A DNA stretch of 64,000 nt from Chryseobacterium edaphi. Lineage in GTDB: Bacteria > Bacteroidota > Bacteroidia > Flavobacteriales > Weeksellaceae. The DNA lies in NCBI RefSeq assembly GCF_025628985.1, contig NZ_JAOTEM010000002.1, forward strand, positions 372,001 through 436,000, in the 5' to 3' direction. Positions 44,600-54,184 of this stretch are shown piece after piece. The position numbers and the translations under genes are program-made. The first letter of the stretch is position 1. Each line of letters opens with the position of its first letter. Under the pieces are notes generated by a model. That model had not been told where the DNA came from and ran no database searches. It was given only the letters and a program-made list of their open reading frames with translations.

Positions 44600-46003
44600 A
44601 TGCCAGTAAGAAATTATACTTATTACGATTATACCATCAGTCTTTGTCCGGAATGTCTGAAAAGGGTAGGAGCGAAGATCATCATTGAAGATGAAGCGGT
44701 TTTCATGACCAAAAGATGTCCCGATCACGGTTTTTTTAAAACGATGATCGCTTCGGATGTTGATTATTATAAGAATATCAGAAACTATAATAAAGCCTCA
44801 GAAATGCCCGTTCATTTCGGAACGGACGTGGAATATGGCTGTCCTTACGACTGCGGATTGTGTGTAGATCATGAGCAGCACAGTTGTCTATCGATAGTAG
44901 AAGTTACGGATCGATGCAATCTGACATGTCCGACTTGCTATGCGATGTCTTCACCACATTACGGAAGTCACCGAAGTTTGGAACAGATTGAAGCCATGTT
45001 TGATACGATTGTAAAAAATGAGGGTGAACCTGATGTTGTTCAAATCAGTGGTGGTGAACCAACCATTCATCCTGAGTTTTTCAAAATTATGGATATCGCC
45101 AAGACAAAGCCGATTAAACATTTAATGCTCAATACGAATGGAATTCGTATTGCGAATGATCCCGGTTTTGCTGAAAAACTGGCGACTTATGCTCCGGAAT
45201 TCGAAATTTATCTTCAGTTTGATTCTTTTAAACCTGAAGTTTTAGAAGATTTCCGAGGAAAAGATCTCACGAATATCCGTATGAAAGCTTTGGAGAAATT
45301 AAATGAATTAAATCTTTCTACAACGCTTGTTATTGTTCTTCAGAAAGGCAAAAATATTGATGAGATCGGAAAACTTATTGATTTTGCTTTAAAACAAAAA
45401 TGTATCCGCGGAATCACTTTTCAGCCCGTTGAGGTTGCCGGAAGAAACCGGGAAGATTCAGCGCACGAAAAAATTACGCTGACAGAAGTTCGTCAGGAAA
45501 TATTAAACCAGTTCCCTCTTTTGAATGGCGACGATATTATTCCCGTTCCATGTAATCCGGATTCTTTGGCGATGGGATATATTTTAAAGCTCGAAGGTGA
45601 AACCATTCCTTTAACACGATATATCAATCCTGCTGATTTGCTGAATAATGAAACAAAAAATACGATAGTTTACGAACAGGATGAAGGTTTGCAAATGCAG
45701 CTTTTAGACATTTTCAGTACAGGAATTTCGGTAGATCAAGTACAGCCTAAAGTGAATCAATTATTATGTTGTCTCCCTGAAGTTTCGGCTCCGAATCTAG
45801 ATTATGATAATCTTTTTAGAATCATCATTATGAATTTTATGGATGCTCATGACTTTGATGTTCGAGCGGTAAAAAAATCATGCGTTCACATTGTGAATAA
45901 AGATTTAAAAATGATTCCGTTTGAGACGATGAATTTATTTTACCGCGATGATAAAATTAAATATCTGGAGGAACTGAGGAAAGAGGATAAAGTATTGTTT
46001 TAA
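44600..46003 (+). CDS. Radical SAM enzyme of the Tes/MJ0619-like family
   Basis: This 467-residue protein has the CX3CX2C motif DRCNLTCPTCYA (Cys 106, 110, 113) for the SAM [4Fe-4S] cluster. N-terminal to it lie CPEC (16, 19) and CPDHG (40, 43), a rubredoxin-like site, and CPYDCGLCVDH (81, 85, 88), an auxiliary cluster motif. More Cys are near the C-terminus (PCNPDS, LLCCLPE, KKSCVH). The layout fits the family containing archaeal tetraether-lipid synthase and MJ0619. With the Lgt-like and small membrane genes it suggests modification of a lipid or lipid-linked product. The substrate is unknown. Confidence 0.82.
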   Translation: MPVRNYTYYDYTISLCPECLKRVGAKIIIEDEAVFMTKRCPDHGFFKTMIASDVDYYKNIRNYNKASEMPVHFGTDVEYGCPYDCGLCVDHEQHSCLSIVEVTDRCNLTCPTCYAMSSPHYGSHRSLEQIEAMFDTIVKNEGEPDVVQISGGEPTIHPEFFKIMDIAKTKPIKHLMLNTNGIRIANDPGFAEKLATYAPEFEIYLQFDSFKPEVLEDFRGKDLTNIRMKALEKLNELNLSTTLVIVLQKGKNIDEIGKLIDFALKQKCIRGITFQPVEVAGRNREDSAHEKITLTEVRQEILNQFPLLNGDDIIPVPCNPDSLAMGYILKLEGETIPLTRYINPADLLNNETKNTIVYEQDEGLQMQLLDIFSTGISVDQVQPKVNQLLCCLPEVSAPNLDYDNLFRIIIMNFMDAHDFDVRAVKKSCVHIVNKDLKMIPFETMNLFYRDDKIKYLEELRKEDKVLF

Positions 46004-46012
46004 AAATAATTT

Positions 46013-46082
46013 CCCACAGACTTCACGGATTTGCACAGATTTTACGCTTAATCATCTGTGAAGATCTGTGAAATCTGTGAGA
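46013..46082. repeat. Inverted-repeat element with CACAGAT units, copy A
   Basis: Two arms (46013-46040 and 46054-46081) form an imperfect hairpin of about 28 bp, each arm built of three CACAGA-like units. It lies between the convergent radical SAM and surE genes, so it may serve as terminator. The sequence family is shared with the element at 63613-63776 (CACAGATGATT motif). Confidence 0.7.
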
Positions 46083-46088
46083 GACAAT

Positions 46089-46859
46089 TTAATCAAACTT
46101 CATCACCTCATTGAGCGTATTCATATATTCATAAGCCGTCATATCAAATTTAACGGGGACAATCGAGATATATCCGTTAGCCAAAGCGGTTTCGTCAGCA
46201 TCTTCAGACTCATCCATATTGTTGAAATAACCTGTTAACCAGTAATATTTTTTACCGTGCGGATTGATTCTTTCGTCAAAACTTTCTTCCCATTTTGCGT
46301 TGGCCTGCTTACAGATTTTCACGCCTTTAATCTCTTCTTTCGTAAGTTTCGGGATATTCACATTTAAAACAACACCTTTAGGCATCGGGTTTTCCAGAGT
46401 TTTTCTTACAATATTCTGAATATATTCTTTTGCCTGTGTAAAATCTGCTTCCCAACTGAAATCTAAAAGAGAAAAACCAATTGAAGGAAGACCTTCTACA
46501 CCGCCTTCTACAGCTGCAGACATCGTTCCTGAATAAATTACATTAATAGAAGAATTCGCACCATGATTAATCCCAGAAACCACAATATCCGGTCTTCTCG
46601 GAAGAATTTTATCTAAAGCCATTTTGACACAATCCACCGGAGTTCCGCTACACGAAAAATCTTTTTGTGGACCTTCCAAGTGTACTTCTTCAAAACTTAG
46701 AGTAGAGTTGATGGTAATTGCATGACCTTTTCCGCTTTGAGGCGAGTTGGGAGCGACCACGATAACGTCACCGATTTCGTTCATAAATTCTACAAGATTT
46801 CTGATACCGGGAGCAGTAATTCCATCATCATTGGTTACCAGAATAAGTGGCTTTTCCAT
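46089..46859 (-). CDS. surE: 5'/3'-nucleotidase SurE
   Basis: I choose the ATG at 46859, giving MEKPLILVTNDDGITAPGIRNL and 256 residues. The metal-binding VTNDDG motif, SPQSGKGHAIT, VSGINHGANSSINVIYSGTMSAA and the C-terminal long helix fit SurE. It removes phosphate from nucleoside monophosphates in stationary-phase survival. It is convergent with the radical SAM gene. Confidence 0.95.
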   Translation of the reverse strand: MEKPLILVTNDDGITAPGIRNLVEFMNEIGDVIVVAPNSPQSGKGHAITINSTLSFEEVHLEGPQKDFSCSGTPVDCVKMALDKILPRRPDIVVSGINHGANSSINVIYSGTMSAAVEGGVEGLPSIGFSLLDFSWEADFTQAKEYIQNIVRKTLENPMPKGVVLNVNIPKLTKEEIKGVKICKQANAKWEESFDERINPHGKKYYWLTGYFNNMDESEDADETALANGYISIVPVKFDMTAYEYMNTLNEVMKFD

Positions 46860-47005
46860 AAAAAATTTAAATTTTAACAAAAATACTTAAAACTAATTGA
46901 TAATTATAAATAAGGTATTAAATTTGATAGTTTGTAACAGTCATTTAAGAAATGCTACTTATTGAATGATTTTTTTAAACTTAATAAAATATACAATACA
47001 GATTT

Positions 47006-49135
47006 ATGTGGAAAAATTTTAAACTAAATAAATTTCTACTCCTTATTCCATTAACAAGTCTTATGTTTTGTTTCAACTCGCCGAAAAATGACGATGAGAA
47101 AATGCAGACGATAATGGTGAGCGTTAAAAACACTCTTTCATATTTACATTACAGCCCAAAACCTATCAATGATGCGTATTCAAAAGATGTTTACAAGCAT
47201 TATTTTGAGATGATCGATCCCGGAAAAAGATATTTCGTGCAGTCGGACATGGCAGAATTTGCAAAGCATGAAACCAAGCTTGATGATTATCTGAACGTGG
47301 GAGATCTTTCTTTCTACAAACTTACCGTTGACAGATTGTATCAGAGAGTTGATGAAATTGATAAAATCACGCAGGAGATTTTCAGCAAACCGATCAATTT
47401 AGAAGAAGATGAAACTTTGACTTTAGAAGCTAAGCTTAAAAATGTTCCTAAAGACAAAGAGGAGCAGTATAATGAGTGGAAAAAATTCATCAAATACAAT
47501 ATCCTTCAGGAGATTGAATCGATGAACAGCAAAGAAGAAGCTCAGAAAGAAAAGAAAGATTCTGTGCAGAAATTTAAGCTGAAAGACACGATCAAACTTG
47601 AAATGCTTTCTCCTCAGCAAAAAATGACAAAAGCAACGGATGAAGTTAAAGATTTGGTGAAAGAAACCTTTACCAGATTCAAGAAAAGAAAAAAAATGGA
47701 CTGGTTTACAGTCTATATGAATGCTTATACAGAAGTTTTTGATCCGCACACCAATTACTATTCACCAAAAGATAAAGAAGATTTCGATACTCAATTTAAA
47801 GGAAAAGTGATCGGAATCGGGGCAATCATTCAGGAGAAAAAAGGGAATCTCTTCCTTGGAGCATTGACGATTGGTGCACCGGCTTGGAAATCGAAAAAGC
47901 TTTCAGAAGGAGATAAAATTCTTAAGGTAAGATCTAAACCTAATGAAGATGCTGTAAACGTTGTTGGAATGCTTTCTGATGAAGCGGTAAGACTGATCAG
48001 AGGTGAAAAGGGAACTCCGGTAACTTTGACGGTTCAGAAAAAAGATAAAACGATTGTTGAGGTGACAATGCTTCGTGAAGAAGTAGCAATTGAAGATACT
48101 TTCGCAAGAAGTATTATTGTAAATTCTCCAAACGGAAAAAAATACGGATTCATTAATTTACCAAGTTTCAACGCAGATTTTGAAGATGAAAAAGGAAGAA
48201 ATGCTTCTGATGACATCAAAAACGAAATCGTAAAACTGAAAGCTCAGGGAATTGAAGGAATTGTTTTAGACCTTAGAAATAACGGTGGTGGTTCATTGAC
48301 GGAAGTTGGTGACATTATGGGACTATTCATGAATGCAGGACCTTATGTTCAGGTAAAAGACGGAAACGGAAAAATCCAGACTTTGAAAAATAAGCAGGAA
48401 ACACCGGTTTGGACAGGACCTTTGGTAATAATGCAAAATGAACTTTCAGCTTCAGCATCTGAGATTTTAGCCGGTGCAATGCAGGATTACGGAAGAGGAA
48501 TTATTGTTGGTTCGCCACAATCTTTCGGAAAAGGTACCGTACAGACTTTTGTTGATCTGAACAGATTTTTAAATACTGAGGACGATTTCGGATCATTAAA
48601 ACTGACAATTCAGAAATTCTACAGAATCAGTGGTGAGTCAAACCAAAGAAAAGGAATTGTTTCAGATATCAGAATGGAAGATTTCTTTACTTATGCAGAA
48701 GTTGGTGAGAGATATGACGAATTTGCTTTAGCTTGGGATAAAATTCCTAGTTCAAATTATCAGAAACTAAGTTATTTTGATGTGAAAGCTTTAGAGAAAT
48801 CTAGCAACGACAGAATGGCTAACAACAAAAATTATCAGCTATTACTGGAGTCTGCAAAATGGAGAGAGCAGTTGGATAAAGAAGAAACAATCACTTTGAA
48901 TATCAATAAATTCAATGATCTGATGAAGCAGAGAAAAGCTCAGATCGAGAAATTCAAGGCTTTAACGAAATTTGAAAACGGGCTGAAATTCTCAATGTAT
49001 CCTGCAGAAATCGAAAGAGAGAAAAAAGATGAAGCATTCAAGAAAAAATCTGAAATGTGGATCAAAAATCTAAAGAAAGATACTTACCTTCAGGAAGCGA
49101 TGAATATTATCGCAGAAATGAAAGCTAAAGGATAA
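47006..49135 (+). CDS. Tail-specific protease (Prc/Tsp, S41A)
   Basis: This 709-residue protein has an N-terminal signal or anchor (LLLIPLTSLMF), a helical N-terminal domain, a PDZ domain at about 270-345 (VIGIGAIIQEKKGNLFLGAL), the S41 catalytic core with FINLPSFNADFEDEKGR, nucleophile Ser in QNELSASASEILAGAMQD and Lys in GSPQSFGKGTVQTF, and a C-terminal DUF3340-like domain. It acts in the periplasm, cutting proteins after their C-termini are recognised. It is a single gene with a strong terminator. Confidence 0.94.
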   Translation: MWKNFKLNKFLLLIPLTSLMFCFNSPKNDDEKMQTIMVSVKNTLSYLHYSPKPINDAYSKDVYKHYFEMIDPGKRYFVQSDMAEFAKHETKLDDYLNVGDLSFYKLTVDRLYQRVDEIDKITQEIFSKPINLEEDETLTLEAKLKNVPKDKEEQYNEWKKFIKYNILQEIESMNSKEEAQKEKKDSVQKFKLKDTIKLEMLSPQQKMTKATDEVKDLVKETFTRFKKRKKMDWFTVYMNAYTEVFDPHTNYYSPKDKEDFDTQFKGKVIGIGAIIQEKKGNLFLGALTIGAPAWKSKKLSEGDKILKVRSKPNEDAVNVVGMLSDEAVRLIRGEKGTPVTLTVQKKDKTIVEVTMLREEVAIEDTFARSIIVNSPNGKKYGFINLPSFNADFEDEKGRNASDDIKNEIVKLKAQGIEGIVLDLRNNGGGSLTEVGDIMGLFMNAGPYVQVKDGNGKIQTLKNKQETPVWTGPLVIMQNELSASASEILAGAMQDYGRGIIVGSPQSFGKGTVQTFVDLNRFLNTEDDFGSLKLTIQKFYRISGESNQRKGIVSDIRMEDFFTYAEVGERYDEFALAWDKIPSSNYQKLSYFDVKALEKSSNDRMANNKNYQLLLESAKWREQLDKEETITLNINKFNDLMKQRKAQIEKFKALTKFENGLKFSMYPAEIEREKKDEAFKKKSEMWIKNLKKDTYLQEAMNIIAEMKAKG

Positions 49136-49147
49136 ATTCAATATAAT

Positions 49148-49182
49148 AAAAGCGGTGCTAATTTCGATTAGCGCCGCTTTTT
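49148..49182 (+). terminator. Terminator of the tail-specific protease gene
   Basis: AAAGCGGTGCTAA and TTAGCGCCGCTTT form a near-perfect 13-bp stem followed by TTTTTG, 13 bp beyond the stop codon. It may also serve sodC on the other strand. Confidence 0.85.
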
Positions 49183-49200
49183 GTTTTTATAAGAAGAAAG

Positions 49201-49704
49201 TTATTTAATTTCTATACATCCAACTCTTCCTCCTGCATTTCCGGTCGGCTGTGTCATAAAATCATCTTTACCTGCGTGAATGATAATTCCTTTGCCCATA
49301 ATGTTTTTCGATTCTTCTACGCAGTCTAAGCACCATTTATCGGTTTTAAAAGTCAGTTTAGCCTTTCCATCTTTATCGGCTTCAAGATTTCCGATATCTC
49401 CCATGTGAAAACTTCCGGTTCCCCATTTTCCATGGTCGTGTTTCCCCGGATTCCAGTGTCCTCCTGCAGATTCGCCATCGGGGGAAGAACAGTCACCTTT
49501 TTCATGAATGTGAACGGCGTGAGTTCCGGGAGTCAGATTGGTTACGTCAAGATCCATAACAACGTCATTTCCTTCCTGTGTAAATTTAGCCGTTCCACCA
49601 GTTTGTGTTCCGCTTTTAGCTATAATGTTATAAGTCTTGCTTGTGCTGCAAGATGCCGCAAATAAAGCACAACTTGCCAATAAAGTTAATGTCTGAAATT
49701 TCAT
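49201..49704 (-). CDS. sodC: Cu/Zn superoxide dismutase (lipoprotein)
   Basis: This 167-residue protein has a lipoprotein signal with Cys at residue 19 (LFAASCS) and the SodC ligands: HAVHIHEKGDC, GGHWNPGKHDHGKWG and the C-terminal IIHAGKDDF-x4-TGNAGGRVGC. Copper and zinc ligands (His, Asp) and the disulfide Cys pair are all visible. It disposes of superoxide in the periplasm or at the membrane. It is monocistronic. Confidence 0.94.
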   Translation of the reverse strand: MKFQTLTLLASCALFAASCSTSKTYNIIAKSGTQTGGTAKFTQEGNDVVMDLDVTNLTPGTHAVHIHEKGDCSSPDGESAGGHWNPGKHDHGKWGTGSFHMGDIGNLEADKDGKAKLTFKTDKWCLDCVEESKNIMGKGIIIHAGKDDFMTQPTGNAGGRVGCIEIK

Positions 49705-49815
49705 ATGATCATATTTTAGTGATAATATTCCATTCAGAGCAAAAATATGACCATTCGGTAATAAAGATTCAGAGATCTCAAATATCCTGTATAATTTTGC
49801 TTAAAACTTACAGAC

Positions 49816-52056
49816 ATGAAATCGAATATTCATAAAATCATATTCATCTTATTCTTTTTTTCAATTATTCTGAATTTTGCTCAGGTAAAAATTTCAGGGA
49901 AAGTGACTTTCAAAAACAAAGGAATTGCTGAGGTTAATGTGACTTTAAAAGATACTTACGACGGCGCAACAACCGATGCAAGCGGTAATTTCTCATTTGA
50001 AACTTCAGAAAAAGGTGCTCAAAAGCTAACATTTACCCATGTAAAATATTACGAAATTGAAAAACCAATCACAATTGATGACCAAAATCAAACAATCAAT
50101 GCAGAATTAAAAGAACAGATCAACGAAATCGATGCTGTTGTAGTTTCCGCAGGATCAATTGAAGCAAGTGACAAAAAAAGAGCTACAGCTTTGTTGACAC
50201 CGATCGATATTTACACAACCGCAGGAGCAGACGGACAAATTTCTTCTGCCTTAAATTATCTTCCCGGCGTACAGAAAGTGGGTGAAGCGGAAGGTCTGTT
50301 TGTACGTGGCGGAACCGGAACCGAGTCTAAAATTTTCATGGATGGAAGTTTGATCAATAATTATTTCTCCAGTTCAGTTCCCGGAATTGCGGGACGGGAT
50401 CGTTTCAATACTTCACTTTTTAAAGGAAATATTTTTTCGAGTGGAGGATATTCTGCTTTGTACGGCCAGGCTTTGTCGGGTGCTTTAATGCTTGAAAGTG
50501 TAGATCTCCCTGATCAGAGTTCATACGATTTTGGAGTTTCTCCGATATTTTTAAACGCGGGTTTTCAAAAATTGAGTGACAACAAAAACTATTCTTACGG
50601 AGCTACAGCAGGATATTCTAACCTGAATCTGATGCAGAAAATTTTTAATTTTAACACTGATTTTATCGATGCACCGCAAGGTTTTAACGGAGATATGAAT
50701 TTTAGATTAAAAACAAAATCGGGTGGTTTTTTAAAATATTACGGAATGTTTGACACCAATACAATGGGCGTAAAAACGGAAAGTTTAGAACCCAATTATG
50801 ATTTCTCTTTGGTCAAATTAAAAGGAAAAAATACCTATCACAATCTTTCTTTCAAACAAAAATTCGGAAAATATCTTCTGAATGTGGGAACTTCTTATTC
50901 TTACAATCAATCGGATTTAAAATTTTCAACAGAAACAAATAATGCAGAAAGTGGTGAATCACAAGTTTTGAATGACGGAAATTATATCAATTTCAAAGCA
51001 GTTGTCGACAGAAAGATCAATAAAATTAGTGCTCTACGTGGTGGTTTTGAATTAAATAATGCAAATGAAAAACTGAATTTCGGTGAAATTAATAAAAACT
51101 ACCGTGATCTAATTTCTTCCGCTTTTATGGAAACAGATTTGGGTTTCAGCAATCATTTGTCAGCAAAAATTGGAGTGAGAGCAGAAAATTCTTCTTATTT
51201 AAATAAAACCAACATCGCTCCGCGTTTTGCATTGGCTTATCGTTTGGCAAAAGACTGGACAACATCTTTCGCCTACGGATTGTTCTTTCAAAATGCTGAA
51301 AGTAAATACATTAACTCTTCTGCAAAATTAGATTTTCAGGAATCGCAGCACTTTATTTTTCAAGTTCAAAGATCAACAGAAGGTAGAAGTTTGAGGTTTG
51401 AAGCATTTTATAAAAAATATGATGAACTGATAAAAACTCAAAATATTATTCCAAACGCAGATCAGAATCAACAGGTACAAACAGCCTTTAATAATAACGG
51501 AAATGGTTTCGCAAAAGGACTGGAATTATTCTGGAGAGACAAAAAAACATTCGAAAATATTGATTACTGGATCAGCTATTCATTTCTGGATTCCAAAAGA
51601 GATTTCCTGAATTATCCTTTCAGCTTAAAACCGAATTTTGCTTCCGAACATACACTTTCTGTGGTTGCCAAAAGATTTATCCCTAAATGGAAAACCGGAG
51701 TTAATCTTTCTTACACTTACGCAAAAGGACGACCTTATTACGATATTATTACCAAAGAAGTAAACGGTGAAATGGTAAATTATCCTAGAAATCAGGGAAG
51801 ATTAAAAGATTATAATGCATTGAATTTAAGCTTCAACTATCTCCCAAATTTAGGTAAGAAAGATGCAAAAGCTTTCACAATATTTGTTTTGAGTGTATCA
51901 AATGTTTTAGGAACAAAAAACATTTACGGCTATAATTTTTCACAGAACGGAAATAGTTCAGCCATCGTTCCGCCGGTCAATACTTTTGTTTTTGTAGGAA
52001 TGTTTATCAGTTTTGGGGTCGATAAAACTCAGGATGCAATCAATAATAATCTTTAA
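49816..52056 (+). CDS. TonB-dependent outer-membrane receptor
   Basis: This 746-residue protein has a signal peptide (residues 1-22), an N-terminal carboxypeptidase-like regulatory domain (about 25-100, KNKGIAEVNVTLKDTYDG), a plug domain (VVVSAGSIEASDKKR through GGTGTESKIFMDGSLI) and a C-terminal 22-stranded barrel region ending in GMFISFGVDK. It lacks the long periplasmic DUF of SusC. The imported ligand is not visible. The gene upstream is sodC on the other strand, and a small TPR-like gene follows after 37 bp. Confidence 0.9.
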   Translation: MKSNIHKIIFILFFFSIILNFAQVKISGKVTFKNKGIAEVNVTLKDTYDGATTDASGNFSFETSEKGAQKLTFTHVKYYEIEKPITIDDQNQTINAELKEQINEIDAVVVSAGSIEASDKKRATALLTPIDIYTTAGADGQISSALNYLPGVQKVGEAEGLFVRGGTGTESKIFMDGSLINNYFSSSVPGIAGRDRFNTSLFKGNIFSSGGYSALYGQALSGALMLESVDLPDQSSYDFGVSPIFLNAGFQKLSDNKNYSYGATAGYSNLNLMQKIFNFNTDFIDAPQGFNGDMNFRLKTKSGGFLKYYGMFDTNTMGVKTESLEPNYDFSLVKLKGKNTYHNLSFKQKFGKYLLNVGTSYSYNQSDLKFSTETNNAESGESQVLNDGNYINFKAVVDRKINKISALRGGFELNNANEKLNFGEINKNYRDLISSAFMETDLGFSNHLSAKIGVRAENSSYLNKTNIAPRFALAYRLAKDWTTSFAYGLFFQNAESKYINSSAKLDFQESQHFIFQVQRSTEGRSLRFEAFYKKYDELIKTQNIIPNADQNQQVQTAFNNNGNGFAKGLELFWRDKKTFENIDYWISYSFLDSKRDFLNYPFSLKPNFASEHTLSVVAKRFIPKWKTGVNLSYTYAKGRPYYDIITKEVNGEMVNYPRNQGRLKDYNALNLSFNYLPNLGKKDAKAFTIFVLSVSNVLGTKNIYGYNFSQNGNSSAIVPPVNTFVFVGMFISFGVDKTQDAINNNL

Positions 52057-52093
52057 ATTTATTCAAAAAATATAAACCTTTAATATTAAAACA

Positions 52094-52738
52094 ATGAGAA
52101 AACAAATTTTAAGTTTTACTTTAGTTCTGTTCAGTTTACTGTCTTTTGCTCAGAGCGCTTACGAAAAAGTAATGAAAGAAAAAATCGCCAAAATCGAGAC
52201 GTCTAAAACACCGGAAGATTTTCAGATTTTAGCCAACGATTTTCAGAGAATTGCCGAAAAAGAAAAAGGAAAATGGCAGCCGAGTTATTATGCAGCATTT
52301 TCTTACATTCAGAAAGGAAGAATTCTGATGAGAGAAAACAAAGTACAGGGATTGGACGAGATTGCTGATCAGGCTCAGAAATATCTGGATGAAGCTCAAA
52401 GCGTGGATAAAAATGCAGAAATTCAACTGTTGCAGAAAATGATTTATTCTCTGAAAATGATGGTCAATCCCATGGAAAGATACATGACATTTGGAACAAA
52501 AGCTACTGAGCAATTTGCGGCGGCAGAAAAACTAGATCCGAATAACCCAAGAATCGCCTTGATCAAAGCTGAAGATGTATATTTCACACCTGCACAATAT
52601 GGAGGTAGCCAGACTAAAGGGATTGAGCTTTTCAAAATGGCTTTGGACAAATATAATTCTTATAAACCCAAAACTGATTTTGATCCGAATTGGGGGAAAT
52701 CTGAAGCAGAGTATTTTGTAAATCAGGCTCCAAAATAA
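52094..52738 (+). CDS. Secreted TPR-like protein
   Basis: This 214-residue protein has a signal peptide (MRKQILSFTLVLFSLLSFAQ) and an all-helical body with TPR-like pairs (FQILANDFQRIAEKEKGKW, SYYAAFSYIQKGRILM, YLDEAQSVDKNAEIQLLQ, FAAAEKLDPNNPRIALI). It ends in a Tyr/Lys-rich segment. It probably acts with the TonB receptor in the periplasm, because the two are 37 bp apart. A terminator follows directly. Confidence 0.7.
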   Translation: MRKQILSFTLVLFSLLSFAQSAYEKVMKEKIAKIETSKTPEDFQILANDFQRIAEKEKGKWQPSYYAAFSYIQKGRILMRENKVQGLDEIADQAQKYLDEAQSVDKNAEIQLLQKMIYSLKMMVNPMERYMTFGTKATEQFAAAEKLDPNNPRIALIKAEDVYFTPAQYGGSQTKGIELFKMALDKYNSYKPKTDFDPNWGKSEAEYFVNQAPK

Positions 52739-52750
52739 AATTATTTGATC

Positions 52751-52773
52751 AACCTTCTTCGGAAGGTTTTTTT
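52751..52773 (+). terminator. Terminator of the TonB receptor/TPR operon
   Basis: AACCTTC and GAAGGTT form a 7-bp stem with a TTCG-like loop, followed by seven T, 12 bp beyond the stop codon. Confidence 0.8.
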
Positions 52774-52864
52774 AAACGACTGAGCTTTGAAAAAGGACCT
52801 TTCGACCACAAATAATTTTCGCTAAAAATAATTTCATTTACTTTTGAATCATTAAATCTTAATC

Positions 52865-54184
52865 ATGAAACGCAAAAGTTTTATCATCCTGCTATGGATT
52901 TCTTTGGGAACGGCTTTGTTCTTCTTTATTTTTTTTACAGATGAAAAAAGTATGAAGAATTTTGGATTAAGCTTGATTGTTTCTTTGATGTATTCGTTTT
53001 TGATTGGCGCTGGTAATGGTGCAATTAATGATTTTCTCAACAAAAGATTTCCCTGGTCTGAAGCAACCACCAAAAGAGCGGTAATCAGCATTGTTACTAT
53101 ACTTATTGCCAATATTATCTTGGTATATTTCTGTAATTACATGAATATAGTAGTTTTTCAGAAAGAGGTTTCTACAGAAGAGTATTTTTCAGGAAGATAT
53201 AATTTCATCAATTGGTTTACAATCAATATTGCGTTGCTGATCTCAACTTTCCTGCATGCAAAAGGTTTTATGGAAGAACTCAAAAAAACTTCCAGAAAAG
53301 AAGTCGTAGAGCAGAAATTGATTGCGAAATCTGCCAATGCACAGTTTGAAAGTCTTAAAAATCAACTTGATCCGCATTTTCTTTTTAATTCGTTAAATGT
53401 TTTAAGTTCGTTGATTGACGAAAATCCCAATCAGGCTCAGAAATTTACTGCCTCAATGTCAAAGATTTACAGATACGTTCTTGAGCAAAAGGATAAAGAA
53501 TTGGTAACTGTGGAAGATGAGATTGAATTTGCCAAAACCTACTGTCAATTGTTGAAAACGCGATTTGAAGACAGTGTAGATTTTGAATTTAATGTGAAAA
53601 AAGAAGACATGCGAAGATTTGTAGTTCCGCTTTCGCTCCAATTGCTTTTGGAAAACTGCATCAAACATAATTTTGCAACATCCTCAAAACCATTATTAAT
53701 AAAAGTTTTTTCTGAAAATGATATACTTTGCATCGAAAACAATCTACAGGTTCGCGAGCAGATGAAAGAGAGTGCAGGAATTGGTTTGGCAAATATCGTT
53801 CAGCGGTATTCTCTGCTGACAAAAAAGAATGTTTTTATTGAAAAGTCTGAAGATTATTTTAAAGTAAAATTGCCCATTTTATCAGAAAAACCAAATATCG
53901 TCAATACCGTTGTAGAGACAGAAGACAAAGCTTACGAAAGAGCTCAGAAACGAGTAAAAGAAATTAAAGGTTTCTACGGAAATTTGATTTCTTACTGTAT
54001 TGTCATTCCGTTTCTGGTGATTTTAAATTTAATTACAAATCCGAGAAACTATTGGTTTTACTGGCCAATGTTGGGTTGGGGAATGAGTGTTGTAGCGCAT
54101 GGTGTAAGTGTTTTTACGATCGGGAAAGGTTGGGAAGAAAAGAAAATCAGAGAAATTTTAGAAAAAAATAACTATGGAAAATAA
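52865..54184 (+). CDS. LytS-type histidine kinase with a C-terminal 2TM domain
   Basis: This 439-residue protein has about four membrane helices at 1-135, a dimerisation/His domain with His171 in DPHFLFNSLNVL, an N box LLLENCIKHNF (about 261-271), a G box GIGLANIVQRY (about 305-316) and, at about 350-439, a 2TM domain with two further membrane helices (FYGNLISYCIVIPFLVILNL and MLGWGMSVVAHGVSVF). It probably phosphorylates the LytTR regulator encoded 3 kb downstream. The C-terminal 2TM part is almost identical to the free-standing protein at 55209. The upstream -7-like TACTTTTG at 52839-52846 has no clear -33 partner. Confidence 0.9.
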   Translation: MKRKSFIILLWISLGTALFFFIFFTDEKSMKNFGLSLIVSLMYSFLIGAGNGAINDFLNKRFPWSEATTKRAVISIVTILIANIILVYFCNYMNIVVFQKEVSTEEYFSGRYNFINWFTINIALLISTFLHAKGFMEELKKTSRKEVVEQKLIAKSANAQFESLKNQLDPHFLFNSLNVLSSLIDENPNQAQKFTASMSKIYRYVLEQKDKELVTVEDEIEFAKTYCQLLKTRFEDSVDFEFNVKKEDMRRFVVPLSLQLLLENCIKHNFATSSKPLLIKVFSENDILCIENNLQVREQMKESAGIGLANIVQRYSLLTKKNVFIEKSEDYFKVKLPILSEKPNIVNTVVETEDKAYERAQKRVKEIKGFYGNLISYCIVIPFLVILNLITNPRNYWFYWPMLGWGMSVVAHGVSVFTIGKGWEEKKIREILEKNNYGK

